From JAQVEB01 sp028698105 (GTDB lineage Bacteria; Bacteroidota; Bacteroidia; Bacteroidales; Dysgonomonadaceae), in contig CAXYYA010000032.1 of NCBI GenBank assembly GCA_964293155.1, positions 1 to 44,877 on the forward strand: a stretch of 44,877 bases of DNA, read 5' to 3'. Every line of letters starts with the position of its first letter. Position 1 is the stretch's first letter. Shown piece by piece: positions 8,867 through 16,104 of this stretch. Below the pieces are notes generated by a model, which did no database searches, was not told the DNA's origin, and saw nothing but the letters and a program-made list of their open reading frames with translations. Position numbers and translations under genes: made by a program.

Positions 8867-10363
8867 ATGAACAAAAAAATTTTAATTGCCAACCGTAACG
8901 AAATTGCCATACGCATCATTCGTTCTGCAAAGAAGCTTGGCTTAACAACATACGTAATTCAATGCAACCGCGAGCCGGATGCTTTGTACCTGGAGTATGC
9001 CGACGAAGTTGTTCAGGTGAAAGAAGATTTGTCAGACAAGACGATCTTTCTGAATCCCGAAGCGATCGTAAAAATTGCTGTCGAACATCAGATTGACATG
9101 ATACATCCCGGATACGGTTTTCTTTCGGAAAACCCCGATTTTGCCGCACTGTGCGAGGAAAACGGGATCATTTTCGTCGGGCCTTCGCCGCAATTAATTC
9201 GCGATATGGGCTTGAAAACCGTTGCCAAGAAAATGGCGGCGCAGGCCGGTATGCCTTTGGTTCCGGGAAGTGCGGATGCCATCACCGATGCAAAAGTGGC
9301 CAAAGCATTTGCCGATAACATCGGTTACCCGGTTATCCTGAAAGCATCCGCCGGAGGCGGAGGTCGCGGCATGCGCATCGTAGAGAAGCCCGAAACCATG
9401 GAGCGTCATTTCAAATCGGCTTACGAAGAGGCGTTAGCTGCCTTCGGCAATGGAGATATTTTTATCGAAAAATACCTGGTGAACCCCAAGCATCTGGAGT
9501 TTCAGATACTGGGAGATAAGCACGGAAACGTGATCCATCTCGGCGAGCGCGAATGCTCATTGCAACGCAAACACCAGAAAATAATCGAAGAAGCGCCTGC
9601 CGCGAGCATTTCGGATGATCAGCGAGCAAGAATGGGCGAATTGGCGGTAAATTTCGCCAAAACCATCGGATATTACTCCGCAGGTACCATCGAGTTTATT
9701 CTGGCCGAAGACTGCTCCTATTATTTCATGGAAATGAACACCCGAATACAGGTCGAGCATCCTGTTACAGAGATGATTACCGGAGTTGACCTGATTGAAT
9801 GGCAAATCAGGATCGCTTTGGGTGAAACGCTCACCCTGAAACAGGAAGATATCCGTTTCAACGGCTGGGCTATTGAATGCCGCGTGAATACCGAAGACCC
9901 GCAAAACCGCTTCAGTCCGCAAACCGGCTTTATCGAAAAAGTAAGTTTCCCACAGGGCGATCACATCCGCATTGAAACAGGGGTGAAAAATTTCTCGGTG
10001 GTTACGCCCTATTTCGATTCAATGATCGCGAAGATCATCGTCCATGGCGATGACCGCCGGGACTGCATCAAAAAAACATTGCGCGCCCTGAACGATTTTT
10101 CAATTTCGGGACTCAAAACAACCGTGCCCTTCTGTCGAACCGTTTTGCGAAGCAAAGAATTTGTGGAAGCAACGTACACCACGCGTTGGGTTGACAGTGT
10201 TTTCAATACCGACATGCTGGAATCGGAAGAGGATGCTATGATAGCCGCACTGGCCGCAACCATTACGTATGCGAAGGAATATTTCCAGTACTCATCGGAT
10301 TCGCCCATGTTTAAAAGCGAATCGCTTAACGTATGGGTGCTGAATAAAAGGATAAGTAAATAG
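8867..10363 (+). CDS. accC: Biotin carboxylase subunit of acyl-CoA carboxylase
   Basis: Uses ATP and bicarbonate to carboxylate biotin on the carrier protein. At 498 residues it has the full family layout: N-terminal domain from ILIANRNEIAIRII, pre-ATP-grasp segment IHPGYGFLSENPDFA, ATP-grasp domain with the glycine-rich loop KASAGGGGRGMRIV (about 161-174), KHLEFQILGD, ERECSLQRKHQKIIEE, and the metal-binding MEMNTRIQVEHPVTEM. The C-terminal domain carries INTED-like VNTEDPQNRFSP. It is about 50 residues longer than housekeeping AccC, as is usual for subunits paired with a propionyl-CoA-type carboxyltransferase. The start is supported by homology of the first residues. Confidence 0.93.
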   Translation: MNKKILIANRNEIAIRIIRSAKKLGLTTYVIQCNREPDALYLEYADEVVQVKEDLSDKTIFLNPEAIVKIAVEHQIDMIHPGYGFLSENPDFAALCEENGIIFVGPSPQLIRDMGLKTVAKKMAAQAGMPLVPGSADAITDAKVAKAFADNIGYPVILKASAGGGGRGMRIVEKPETMERHFKSAYEEALAAFGNGDIFIEKYLVNPKHLEFQILGDKHGNVIHLGERECSLQRKHQKIIEEAPAASISDDQRARMGELAVNFAKTIGYYSAGTIEFILAEDCSYYFMEMNTRIQVEHPVTEMITGVDLIEWQIRIALGETLTLKQEDIRFNGWAIECRVNTEDPQNRFSPQTGFIEKVSFPQGDHIRIETGVKNFSVVTPYFDSMIAKIIVHGDDRRDCIKKTLRALNDFSISGLKTTVPFCRTVLRSKEFVEATYTTRWVDSVFNTDMLESEEDAMIAALAATITYAKEYFQYSSDSPMFKSESLNVWVLNKRISK

Positions 10364-10478
10364 AGCAAAGAGCAAATTGTAGCGTAACGAAAATCCCGCT
10401 TGCGGGAGAGTAAAGAGCAAAGAACAAAGACAAGGAGCAAAGACTTCCAATTTCTAACTTCTGATTTCTAACAAAATA
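10364..10478. repeat. AGAGCAA-type short direct repeats with hairpin
   Basis: The 115-base gap between biotin carboxylase and carrier genes contains several near-copies of AGAGCAA / AAGAGCAAAGA (for example after 10363 and around 10410-10440). A perfect 6-bp hairpin TCCCGC-TT-GCGGGA lies at 10394-10407. The reiterated text looks like spread intergenic repeat material rather than a gene. Confidence 0.5.
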
Positions 10479-11027
10479 ATGGCCACACAATACATTTACA
10501 AAAGAGATGCAACCCGCCTGTTCATCGCGATGCGCGATAACGGCGCCCGATATAAAATTTATCTCCCAAAGGAGTCGAACCCGATCATTAATGAAGAGGA
10601 AAAAGACATTTTTTTCATTGATCACAAAAACAATTTTTCTTCGTTCAGCATGAACGACGTGCTGTATCGTTGTGAAATCACGCAACGCGATCAAAACCGG
10701 ATCACGGTAAAAGTAAACGGCGTAGAGTATAAATTCAGCATCGAATCCATATTCTCCTACCTTCGCCGGAATTTGCTCAACAAAGGAACAGGCGCTATAG
10801 CCGCCAACAACATCAAATCGCCCATGCCGGGAAAAATTGTGGATGTTTTTATGAGCGAGGGCGATCTGGTGAACGAGGGCGAACCTGTTTTAAGCCTGGA
10901 GGCCATGAAAATGCAGAACGAAATCAGCGCATCATGCAATGGCGTTATCCGAAAAATTCACATTGTACCCGGCCAATCGGTTATGCAGGACGAACTGCTC
11001 GTTGAAATTACTTCGATTGATGAGTGA
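10479..11027 (+). CDS. Biotin carboxyl carrier protein of acyl-CoA carboxylase
   Basis: Carries biotin between the biotin carboxylase and the carboxyltransferase. The 182-residue protein has an N-terminal region (1-100) of charged and beta-forming sequence without a firm match. A biotinyl/lipoyl domain at about 112-180 has SPMPGKIVDV, VNEGEPVLSLEAMKMQNEI with biotinyl Lys144, and a terminal ELLVEI. The length agrees with stand-alone carriers of three-gene Bacteroidales carboxylases. It is the last gene of the set and is followed by a palindrome with a T-tract that would terminate transcription. Confidence 0.9.
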   Translation: MATQYIYKRDATRLFIAMRDNGARYKIYLPKESNPIINEEEKDIFFIDHKNNFSSFSMNDVLYRCEITQRDQNRITVKVNGVEYKFSIESIFSYLRRNLLNKGTGAIAANNIKSPMPGKIVDVFMSEGDLVNEGEPVLSLEAMKMQNEISASCNGVIRKIHIVPGQSVMQDELLVEITSIDE

Positions 11028-11077
11028 AAAATAGATTATACCGAAAAGCAATAGCTGTTTTTCGTGAAAATCGCCTA

Positions 11078-11109
11078 AAAAAAATGACAAAGTACTTTGT
11101 CATTTTTTT
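11078..11109. terminator. 32-bp perfect palindrome: carboxylase operon terminator and/or operator
   Basis: The core TGACAAAGTACTTTGTCA (11085-11102) is flanked by seven A on the left and seven T on the right, so the whole 32 bases are a perfect palindrome. As RNA it makes a strong stem with a GTAC loop and a T-tract, suiting a bidirectional rho-independent terminator after the biotin carrier gene. It also lies only 36 bases before the sigma factor start codon, where a palindromic operator would be expected. Both readings are possible. Confidence 0.7.
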
Positions 11110-11144
11110 GTTATTTGTGCGTCTAATAGATAAAAAGCGAATGA

Positions 11145-11630
11145 ATGAAAGCCTTAGAAAAGGAATTTATCCAAATTATTCAGGAAAACGAGCGGGTAAT
11201 TTACAAGGTATGCTTATTTTACGTTTCGGAAGCATTTCCGCTGGCGGATTTATATCAGGAAGTGGTGCATAATCTTTGGGTGGGCTATCCGAAATTCCGT
11301 AACGAAAGCAACATCAGCACATGGATTTACCGTATTGCCATCAACACGTGTATTTCTGGAATCAGGAAAGAAAAAAAGCATCCAAAAGGTAACATTCCCA
11401 TAAGCTCGCTCTCCGAATGGTTGATTGAACCCGAAAGCTTGACCGATGAAATACGAGAAATGTACCGATTAATTAACAAGCTGAGAACGCTCGAAAAAAC
11501 AATTGTCTTACTTTGGTTGGAAGAAAAATCGTATCAAGAAATAGCTGAAATTACAGGTATAACGTTAAGTAATGTGGCCACAAAACTGAAACGTGCAAAA
11601 CAAAAATTAAAAGAAATGTCAAATTATTAA
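11145..11630 (+). CDS. ECF-type RNA polymerase sigma factor
   Basis: A 161-residue sigma-70 family protein of the extracytoplasmic-function type. Region 2 (about 10-75) contains YKVCLFYVSEAFPLADLYQEVVHNLW and the promoter-melting part ISTWIYRIAINTCI, and region 4 (about 105-158) contains the helix-turn-helix EKSYQEIAEITGITLSNVATKLKRAKQKL, as read from the translation. No region 3 is present, as expected for the class. The gene is 12 bases upstream of a small membrane protein that probably acts as its partner. An alternative ATG at 11141 is out of frame. Target genes cannot be inferred, but a 32-bp palindrome just upstream may reflect control of this pair. Confidence 0.92.
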   Translation: MKALEKEFIQIIQENERVIYKVCLFYVSEAFPLADLYQEVVHNLWVGYPKFRNESNISTWIYRIAINTCISGIRKEKKHPKGNIPISSLSEWLIEPESLTDEIREMYRLINKLRTLEKTIVLLWLEEKSYQEIAEITGITLSNVATKLKRAKQKLKEMSNY

Positions 11631-11642
11631 ACACTTAACATT

Positions 11643-12239
11643 ATGGAACTTGACGAATTAAGAAAAACGTGGACGGCATTAGATAATCGATTGAAAGAAA
11701 ATAATTCACTAAATGAACGTGTGATTTTGGAAATGGTGGAGAAAAAAGCAAATAAATCTATCAGTAAACTTATATTCTGGGATGGATTTTCAATAGTAGC
11801 TTTTCTGATACTAATACCTGTTATTGCCTATTTTTTGAATTTACATCACGGGAAATTGTTATTTTGGGATATCGCAATGACTTACCTTCTTGTTAATCTT
11901 GTTATTGGCGCAATTTGGTATTATATTAAGGTACAAGGGTTGATGAAATTAGATGTCAATAAAAATATAAGCAGTAATGTATTTTACGTCAACAAATACA
12001 ACATCCAAATCAAAAGAGAAAAATTTATAATGAATTATATTATCGGCCCTCCGATTGCGATTCTGTTTGTGTTGACTTATCTTGAAGCAAAAGCATCCTT
12101 AGCTTTGTGGGTGTTTTTAGTCTGTGCACTTGTCTTAGCATCTCTTTCTACCTATTGGGGGTATAAAAGGTTTTATCAAAAAAATATTGAATCAATCCGA
12201 AAAAGTCTGGACGAAATAAAGAATTTAAAAGAAGAGTAA
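11643..12239 (+). CDS. Four-helix membrane protein, putative partner (anti-sigma) of the ECF factor
   Basis: A 198-residue protein. The soluble N-terminus (1-40, MELDELRKTWTALDNRL, predicted helical) is followed by four hydrophobic segments at about 42-65, 77-100, 130-147 and 151-170 and a charged C-terminus. No zinc-binding anti-sigma motif (HxxxCxxC) is present. Proteins with this N-terminus and helix pattern are commonly encoded directly after ECF sigma genes in Bacteroidota. I infer an anti-sigma or sensory role from position and topology only. Confidence 0.7.
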   Translation: MELDELRKTWTALDNRLKENNSLNERVILEMVEKKANKSISKLIFWDGFSIVAFLILIPVIAYFLNLHHGKLLFWDIAMTYLLVNLVIGAIWYYIKVQGLMKLDVNKNISSNVFYVNKYNIQIKREKFIMNYIIGPPIAILFVLTYLEAKASLALWVFLVCALVLASLSTYWGYKRFYQKNIESIRKSLDEIKNLKEE

Positions 12240-12264
12240 CTTCCTTTCGACAGGACTAATAATT

Positions 12265-12302
12265 AAACAGCCACCATTGAACTTCCGCAATAGTGGCTGT
12301 TT
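12265..12302. terminator. Bidirectional hairpin terminator between sigma operon and kamA
   Basis: The arms at 12265-12279 and 12288-12302 pair over 15 bp with a single mismatch (AAACAGCCAC core) and leave an 8-base loop. The hairpin lies between the converging ends of the membrane-protein gene and the kamA-like gene, with short T-rich tails on both sides. Confidence 0.75.
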
Positions 12303-12321
12303 CTATAATAATTTACCCACG

Positions 12322-13656
12322 TTATTCCCACAAAAAATCATTATCCCTATCAGCGTTTCCAAGCAAATCATCTTTCTCAAAGAAAAATTCTTTTTCCCCG
12401 AAGGCGGGTTCAAGTTGGTCGAACCAGGTTGCTTTGGGATCATATTTTGCAAAAAACGGGATACCCACCAAATTTGGATTGCGGCACTGCAAGAAACGCA
12501 ATACAAAAACTTTTTCGCCCTTCACATCGGCTATGCCCACAATGTGAATTTTTCCGGGGTGCGCGCTCATGCTCGGACCGCGAACCGTACGCGCAACGCC
12601 GCTCACACTGGCATAAGCCTTACGATAAATATCCCATGCCCTTTCGAGCGGCACTTCAAAAAACGCCTTCGATCCCGTATCGCGGGCAACGAACATATAA
12701 TACGGGACGCAGCCAAGTTCAACCTGCTTCTGCCACATTTCGGCCCAAATTGCAGGGTGGTTGTTTATTTTGCGCAGCAAAGGCGACTGTGCGCGAATTT
12801 CGGCACCCGTGTTTTTTATGCGTTCGATAGCTTGCTTTACAGCATCGGTTGAAAGTTCTACCGGATGATTGAAATGCGCCTGGAAAGCCAAGTGTTTTCC
12901 GGCTTTTACCACTTTTTCGAACAAACCGATAACCTCATCAGCGTCCTTATCGGTTAAATAACGATAGGGCCAGTAGGCCAACGATTTTGATCCGATGCGG
13001 ATCGTGCGAATGTGGTCAAACTCTTTGGTCAACAACGGCTCAATGTAACTCGCGAGAATTTTGGCCGTCGCCGTCATCGGATCGCCTCCGGTGAACAGCA
13101 CGTCGGTAACTTTTTTGTGCTGCAATAAGTACCGGTGCAACAAATCCGCCTCTTTCATCCCGAATTTCAGCTCGTTGATGCCTGTGAACTGCGGCCAACG
13201 GAAGCAAAACGTACAATAGGCATGGCATGTTTGTCCCTGACTGGGAAAAAACAGCACCGTTTCACGGTATTTGTGCTGCACACCGTGCAACTTAATCTTG
13301 CCCAGCATGGGCACGTTCTGCGCCTGTCCTGCAGGATTCGGATTTAAACGCATCCTTATTTTATTTACCTCCGCTTTAAATTCATCATCCGCAGTGTTAT
13401 TCTGCAACATGAATAATACGTTTTGATAGTTCGTTTTCGAAATCATTTCCCGGCGCGGGAACGTGAGGGTGAAAATGGGGTCTTCGGGCACGTTTTTCCA
13501 ATTTATCAGCTCGTCAACAACGTAGTTGTTCGCTTTAAAGGGAAGCACATGTCCCACAACTTCAATCGCTTCAATATCGTCTTGCGAAAGATTAGATAAT
13601 TGAGGGATTGTCTTAAAGTTACGAAGATTATATACTTTATATTTTTTCTCTTGCAT
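12322..13656 (-). CDS. KamA-family radical SAM aminomutase (lysine 2,3-aminomutase-like)
   Basis: A 444-residue protein of the lysine 2,3-aminomutase family, which use S-adenosylmethionine, a 4Fe-4S cluster and PLP to move an amino group. The cluster ligands are the three cysteines of CHAYCTFCF (Cys144, Cys148, Cys151). The family segments VLFTGGDPM, SKSLAYWPYR and the substrate/PLP region near PYYMFVARDTGSKAFFEVPL are present. I take MQEKKYKVYN as the start because the upstream in-frame part (to 13770) is low-complexity and lies beyond the promoter. The substrate may be lysine, glutamate or an unknown amine and cannot be decided here. It is divergent from the arginine operon and stands alone. 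Confidence 0.82.
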   Translation of the reverse strand: MQEKKYKVYNLRNFKTIPQLSNLSQDDIEAIEVVGHVLPFKANNYVVDELINWKNVPEDPIFTLTFPRREMISKTNYQNVLFMLQNNTADDEFKAEVNKIRMRLNPNPAGQAQNVPMLGKIKLHGVQHKYRETVLFFPSQGQTCHAYCTFCFRWPQFTGINELKFGMKEADLLHRYLLQHKKVTDVLFTGGDPMTATAKILASYIEPLLTKEFDHIRTIRIGSKSLAYWPYRYLTDKDADEVIGLFEKVVKAGKHLAFQAHFNHPVELSTDAVKQAIERIKNTGAEIRAQSPLLRKINNHPAIWAEMWQKQVELGCVPYYMFVARDTGSKAFFEVPLERAWDIYRKAYASVSGVARTVRGPSMSAHPGKIHIVGIADVKGEKVFVLRFLQCRNPNLVGIPFFAKYDPKATWFDQLEPAFGEKEFFFEKDDLLGNADRDNDFLWE

Positions 13657-13757
13657 GATCTTTACTAATTTATTGCTAGGATTGATAAAGGATATGAAGT
13701 TTTGCAGAAAAGGAAACATTAACCTGCAAAAAAATGGAATTTCCAAAAAAAGCAACG

Positions 13758-13789
13758 CAAATTTACACAATTTTTATCAAAAAGACAAA
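13758..13789 (-). promoter_or_regulatory. Promoter of the kamA-like gene
   Basis: Read on the minus strand there is a TTTG -33 element (13786-13789), a 20-base spacer, and TAAATTTG as the -7 element (13758-13765). Both elements match the Bacteroidota consensus exactly. The expected leader is about 95 bases. Confidence 0.6.
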
Positions 13790-13893
13790 TTAAAAATTCT
13801 CGTGACCATCGGCAAACGCCGCGCAGCCTTTCTTTTTTCTGTTTTTTATCTATTTTTTCTTTCAATTATATCAATACTTTTAAATATTATGTG

Positions 13894-13901
13894 TAATTTT
13901 G
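13894..13901 (+). promoter_or_regulatory. -7 box of the arginine operon
   Basis: TAATTTTG fits TAnnTTTG exactly. Transcription would start at about 13906-13908, almost at the ATG of the leader ORF at 13910. No exact TTTG lies at the usual -33 position, so strength may depend on a regulator. Confidence 0.5.
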
Positions 13902-13909
13902 CAACTCAA

Positions 13910-13978
13910 ATGAAAAAGATTTCTACACATATCAATTTCTCCCTCGAAGCTCAGTCGTTGGTCCGACGATGCTTTTAA
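13910..13978 (+). CDS. Putative 22-residue leader peptide with Arg-Arg codons
   Basis: A short ORF begins with MKKISTHINF and ends LVRRCF before TAA. Its two consecutive CGA arginine codons (13964-13969) are three and four codons from the stop, and both lie inside a small hairpin (TCGTTG / CGACGA). Two further hairpins follow before the first arginine-operon gene. A leader peptide rich in the pathway's end-product codons near its stop is the hallmark of attenuation in biosynthetic operons. No T-tract follows the last hairpin, so control, if real, might be by masking translation start rather than by transcription termination. The ORF overlaps an ATG (13969) that is in frame with the GNAT gene. 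This is an inference from arrangement only. Confidence 0.35.
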   Translation: MKKISTHINFSLEAQSLVRRCF

Positions 13979-14085
13979 CATCCGATTTCAGGAACCGATC
14001 GTTCACCGATTGTTCCTCCGACTCCCGCCGTGCAACTGCGGCAAACAACAACATCAATTTACTCACTATTTTCACAGATTCTACA

Positions 14086-14703
14086 ATGAATGTTGAAATT
14101 CATATAGCTGATAGCCATTATTTGGGTTATGCCCAGGAGATATGCGATTTAATATACGAATCGGCGCAAGCCAGAGGTACCGGCATCGCAAAACGGTCCG
14201 TTGAGTACATCTCCGGAAAGATTAACGATGGAAAAGCGGTCATTGCGCTCGATGAAGATAAACTGGTCGGCTTTGCATACATTGAAACCTTTAGCCACAA
14301 ACGATTCGTGGCAAATTCAGGGTTAGTGGTGCATCCCGATTACCGGAATCAAGGATTGGCAAAGAAAATAAAAAGGAAAATCTTCGATCTCTCCCGAAAA
14401 TTATATCCCAACGCTAAAATATTCAGTATCACAACCGGCTTGGCCGTGATGAAAATGAATACCGAACTGGGATTTAAACCGGTTACGTTTTCGGAATTGA
14501 CTGACGACACCGAGTTCTGGAAAGGGTGCCAGGGGTGCAAGAATTTCGATATTCTGCAACGCAACAATTATAAAATGTGCCTTTGCACAGGGCTGCTTTT
14601 CGATCCCGATGTAAAGCCCGTACAACAGGCAAGTTCTTTTGCCAAAAAGGTGGTGAAGCCTGTGGTGAAAAGAAAAGCGCCGAATAAGATGTTTAAGAAA
14701 TAA
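14086..14703 (+). CDS. GNAT N-acyltransferase, probable N-acylglutamate (N-succinylglutamate) synthase
   Basis: A 205-residue GNAT protein that opens the arginine operon and probably catalyses the first step, acylation of glutamate. The acyl-CoA-binding motif is VVHPDYRNQGLAKKI (about 81-95), preceded by the beta-strand LVGFAYIETF. After the GNAT core (to about 140) comes a tail with four cysteines: Cys148 and Cys151 (CQGC), Cys165 and Cys167 (CLC). The tail ends in a Lys-rich sequence. The cysteines could bind a metal. A GNAT protein in the arginine gene set of Bacteroides thetaiotaomicron has, as I recall, been assigned by mutant fitness data as the N-succinylglutamate synthase; position supports the same role here. 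I chose ATG 14086; an in-frame ATG at 13969 would add 39 low-complexity residues translated from the leader hairpins. Confidence 0.72.
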   Translation: MNVEIHIADSHYLGYAQEICDLIYESAQARGTGIAKRSVEYISGKINDGKAVIALDEDKLVGFAYIETFSHKRFVANSGLVVHPDYRNQGLAKKIKRKIFDLSRKLYPNAKIFSITTGLAVMKMNTELGFKPVTFSELTDDTEFWKGCQGCKNFDILQRNNYKMCLCTGLLFDPDVKPVQQASSFAKKVVKPVVKRKAPNKMFKK

Positions 14704-14704
14704 A

Positions 14705-14766
14705 TTGTCATATTGAGCGATAGCGAAATATCTATATAGATTCTTCACTACGTTCAGAATGACAAA
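14705..14766. repeat. TGTCATT...AATGACA palindromic repeat, GNAT-argG junction
   Basis: The left arm begins TTGTCATATTGAGCG and runs to ATCT; the right arm begins AGATTCTTCACTACG and ends AATGACAA. Together they form an imperfect long inverted repeat. Related copies lie at 16024-16090, 18322-18389 and several times in 36283-36574. Confidence 0.75.
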
Positions 14767-14819
14767 ATCAACCTTTTTCAATCTCATTCAATCTGAATCA
14801 ATCTAAAAACAACATATAA

Positions 14820-16019
14820 ATGGACAAATTGAAAAGTAAAGTAGTCTTAGCCTTCAGTGGCGGCCTCGACACCTCGTTCTGCGTGCCGTATTTAAAAAAC
14901 GAAAAAGAGTTGGAAGTGCACACCGTAATCGTAAACACGGGCGGTTTTTCCGGTGAAGAACTCGAACGTATTGAGGAGCGCGCCAATGTGCTGGGTGCCG
15001 CTTCGCACACCACCATTGATGCAGCAAACGATTATTACGAAAAAGGGATTAAATACCTGATTTTCGGTAATATACTAAAGAACAACACCTACCCGCTTTC
15101 GGTGAGTTCGGAGCGATTTTTTCAGGCGTTAGCCGTGCTGGAGCACGTAAAAAAGATCGGTGCGGAATACGTGGCGCATGGAAGTACCGGTGCCGGAAAC
15201 GACCAGGTTCGTTTCGATTTGGTTTTTGAAGTACTGGCACCCGATGTGAAAATCATTGCACCTATTCGCGAATTGCAATTATCGCGTCAGCAGGAAATTG
15301 ATTACCTGAAATCGCACGGATTTGATTTCTCGTGGGAGAAATCGAAATATTCCATCAATCAGGGATTGTGGGGCTCAAGTGTGGGTGGTGTCGAAACGCT
15401 GAAATCGTCGGGCATTCTTCCCGAAGAGGCTTATCCATCACAAGTTACCGACCACGGCGCGGAGCGCATCAAAATCGGATTCGAGCAAGGCGAACCCGTT
15501 TCGTTAAACGGCGAAAAGATGTCGCCTGTGGATTTGATTCACGCACTGCACAAAACCGCTTCCAAATTCGGTATCGGACGCGATGTTCATGTGGGCGATA
15601 CCATTATCGGCATAAAAGGCCGCGTAGCGTTCGAAGCGCCTGCGCCGCTTATTTTGGTAAAGGCACACCACTTACTGGAAAAGCACGTGCTCACCAAACA
15701 GCAAATGTATTGGAAAGACCAACTTGCCAACTGGTACGGACAACTGATGCACGAGGCACAATACCTGGAACCGGTGATGCGAAATATCGAAACGTTTTTA
15801 GACGATACGCAACAATTTGTAACCGGAGAAGTGGATGTTGAATTGCGGCCTTATCATTTTGCGGTGTTGGCGTGCAGCACCGACAACGATTTGATGAACC
15901 CAATTTTCGGCGAATACGGCGAAGTAAACAAATCGTTTACCGGACAGGATGTGATTGGATTTACGAAGGTAATTGCTAATCCGTTGAAGATCTATTACAA
16001 AATTCACGAGAATAAATAA
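14820..16019 (+). CDS. argG: Argininosuccinate synthase
   Basis: Condenses citrulline and aspartate with ATP to argininosuccinate, the penultimate step of arginine synthesis. In 399 residues the ATP-binding P-loop AFSGGLDTS is at 11-19, and the citrulline/aspartate region HGSTGAGNDQVRFD lies near 119-132. Later family segments include EKSKYSINQGLWGSSVGG and GIKGRVAFEAPAP. The start MDKLKSKVVLAFSGG fits the family. It lies between two copies of the TGTCATT repeat. Argininosuccinate then goes to ArgH, encoded at the far end of the operon. Confidence 0.96.
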   Translation: MDKLKSKVVLAFSGGLDTSFCVPYLKNEKELEVHTVIVNTGGFSGEELERIEERANVLGAASHTTIDAANDYYEKGIKYLIFGNILKNNTYPLSVSSERFFQALAVLEHVKKIGAEYVAHGSTGAGNDQVRFDLVFEVLAPDVKIIAPIRELQLSRQQEIDYLKSHGFDFSWEKSKYSINQGLWGSSVGGVETLKSSGILPEEAYPSQVTDHGAERIKIGFEQGEPVSLNGEKMSPVDLIHALHKTASKFGIGRDVHVGDTIIGIKGRVAFEAPAPLILVKAHHLLEKHVLTKQQMYWKDQLANWYGQLMHEAQYLEPVMRNIETFLDDTQQFVTGEVDVELRPYHFAVLACSTDNDLMNPIFGEYGEVNKSFTGQDVIGFTKVIANPLKIYYKIHENK

Positions 16020-16023
16020 TTAC

Positions 16024-16090
16024 TGTCATTTCGAGCAAAGCGAGAAATCTTTTTAGATTCTTCTTCCGATAAATCGGAGTCAGAATGACA
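16024..16090. repeat. TGTCATT...AATGACA palindromic repeat, argG-argC junction
   Basis: The arms TGTCATTTCGAGC...AAATCT and AGATTCTT...AGAATGACA are inverted to each other. An additional small hairpin CCGAT-AA-ATCGG is embedded in the right arm. The repeat fills nearly the whole spacer, ending 15 bases before the argC start codon. Confidence 0.75.
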
Positions 16091-16104
16091 AAATCGAATA
16101 TAAA

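Larger units (their letters stand above)
13657..14085. other. Divergent spacer between kamA and the arginine operon
   Basis: This 429-base region contains the kamA promoter (13758-13789, minus strand), a TAnnTTTG box for the arginine operon (13894-13901, plus strand), a 22-codon leader ORF (13910-13978) and three consecutive potential hairpins at 13955-13969, 13991-14016 and 14027-14042. The hairpins precede the GNAT start codon. Nothing recognisable lies between about 13790 and 13890. Confidence 0.6.

Noticed and set aside
11024..11272. Plus-strand 82-codon ORF overlapping the palindrome and the sigma factor start.
   Set aside because: It overlaps the sigma factor gene in another frame and crosses the 32-bp palindrome, so it is almost certainly not translated.
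12277..12852. Plus-strand ORF of 191 codons opposite kamA.
   Set aside because: It is antisense to a well-supported radical SAM gene and covers the hairpin terminator; its translation shows no family features.
13655..13909. Longer upstream version of the arginine leader ORF.
   Set aside because: It would begin upstream of, or inside, the proposed -7 box and overlaps the kamA promoter; only the part from 13910 could be transcribed from that promoter.
12322..14703. KamA-like gene next to a GNAT gene as an acetyl-beta-lysine (AblA/AblB) osmolyte pair.
   Set aside because: The two genes are divergent with separate promoters, the GNAT is shorter than AblB proteins, and it heads the arginine operon, which explains it better.
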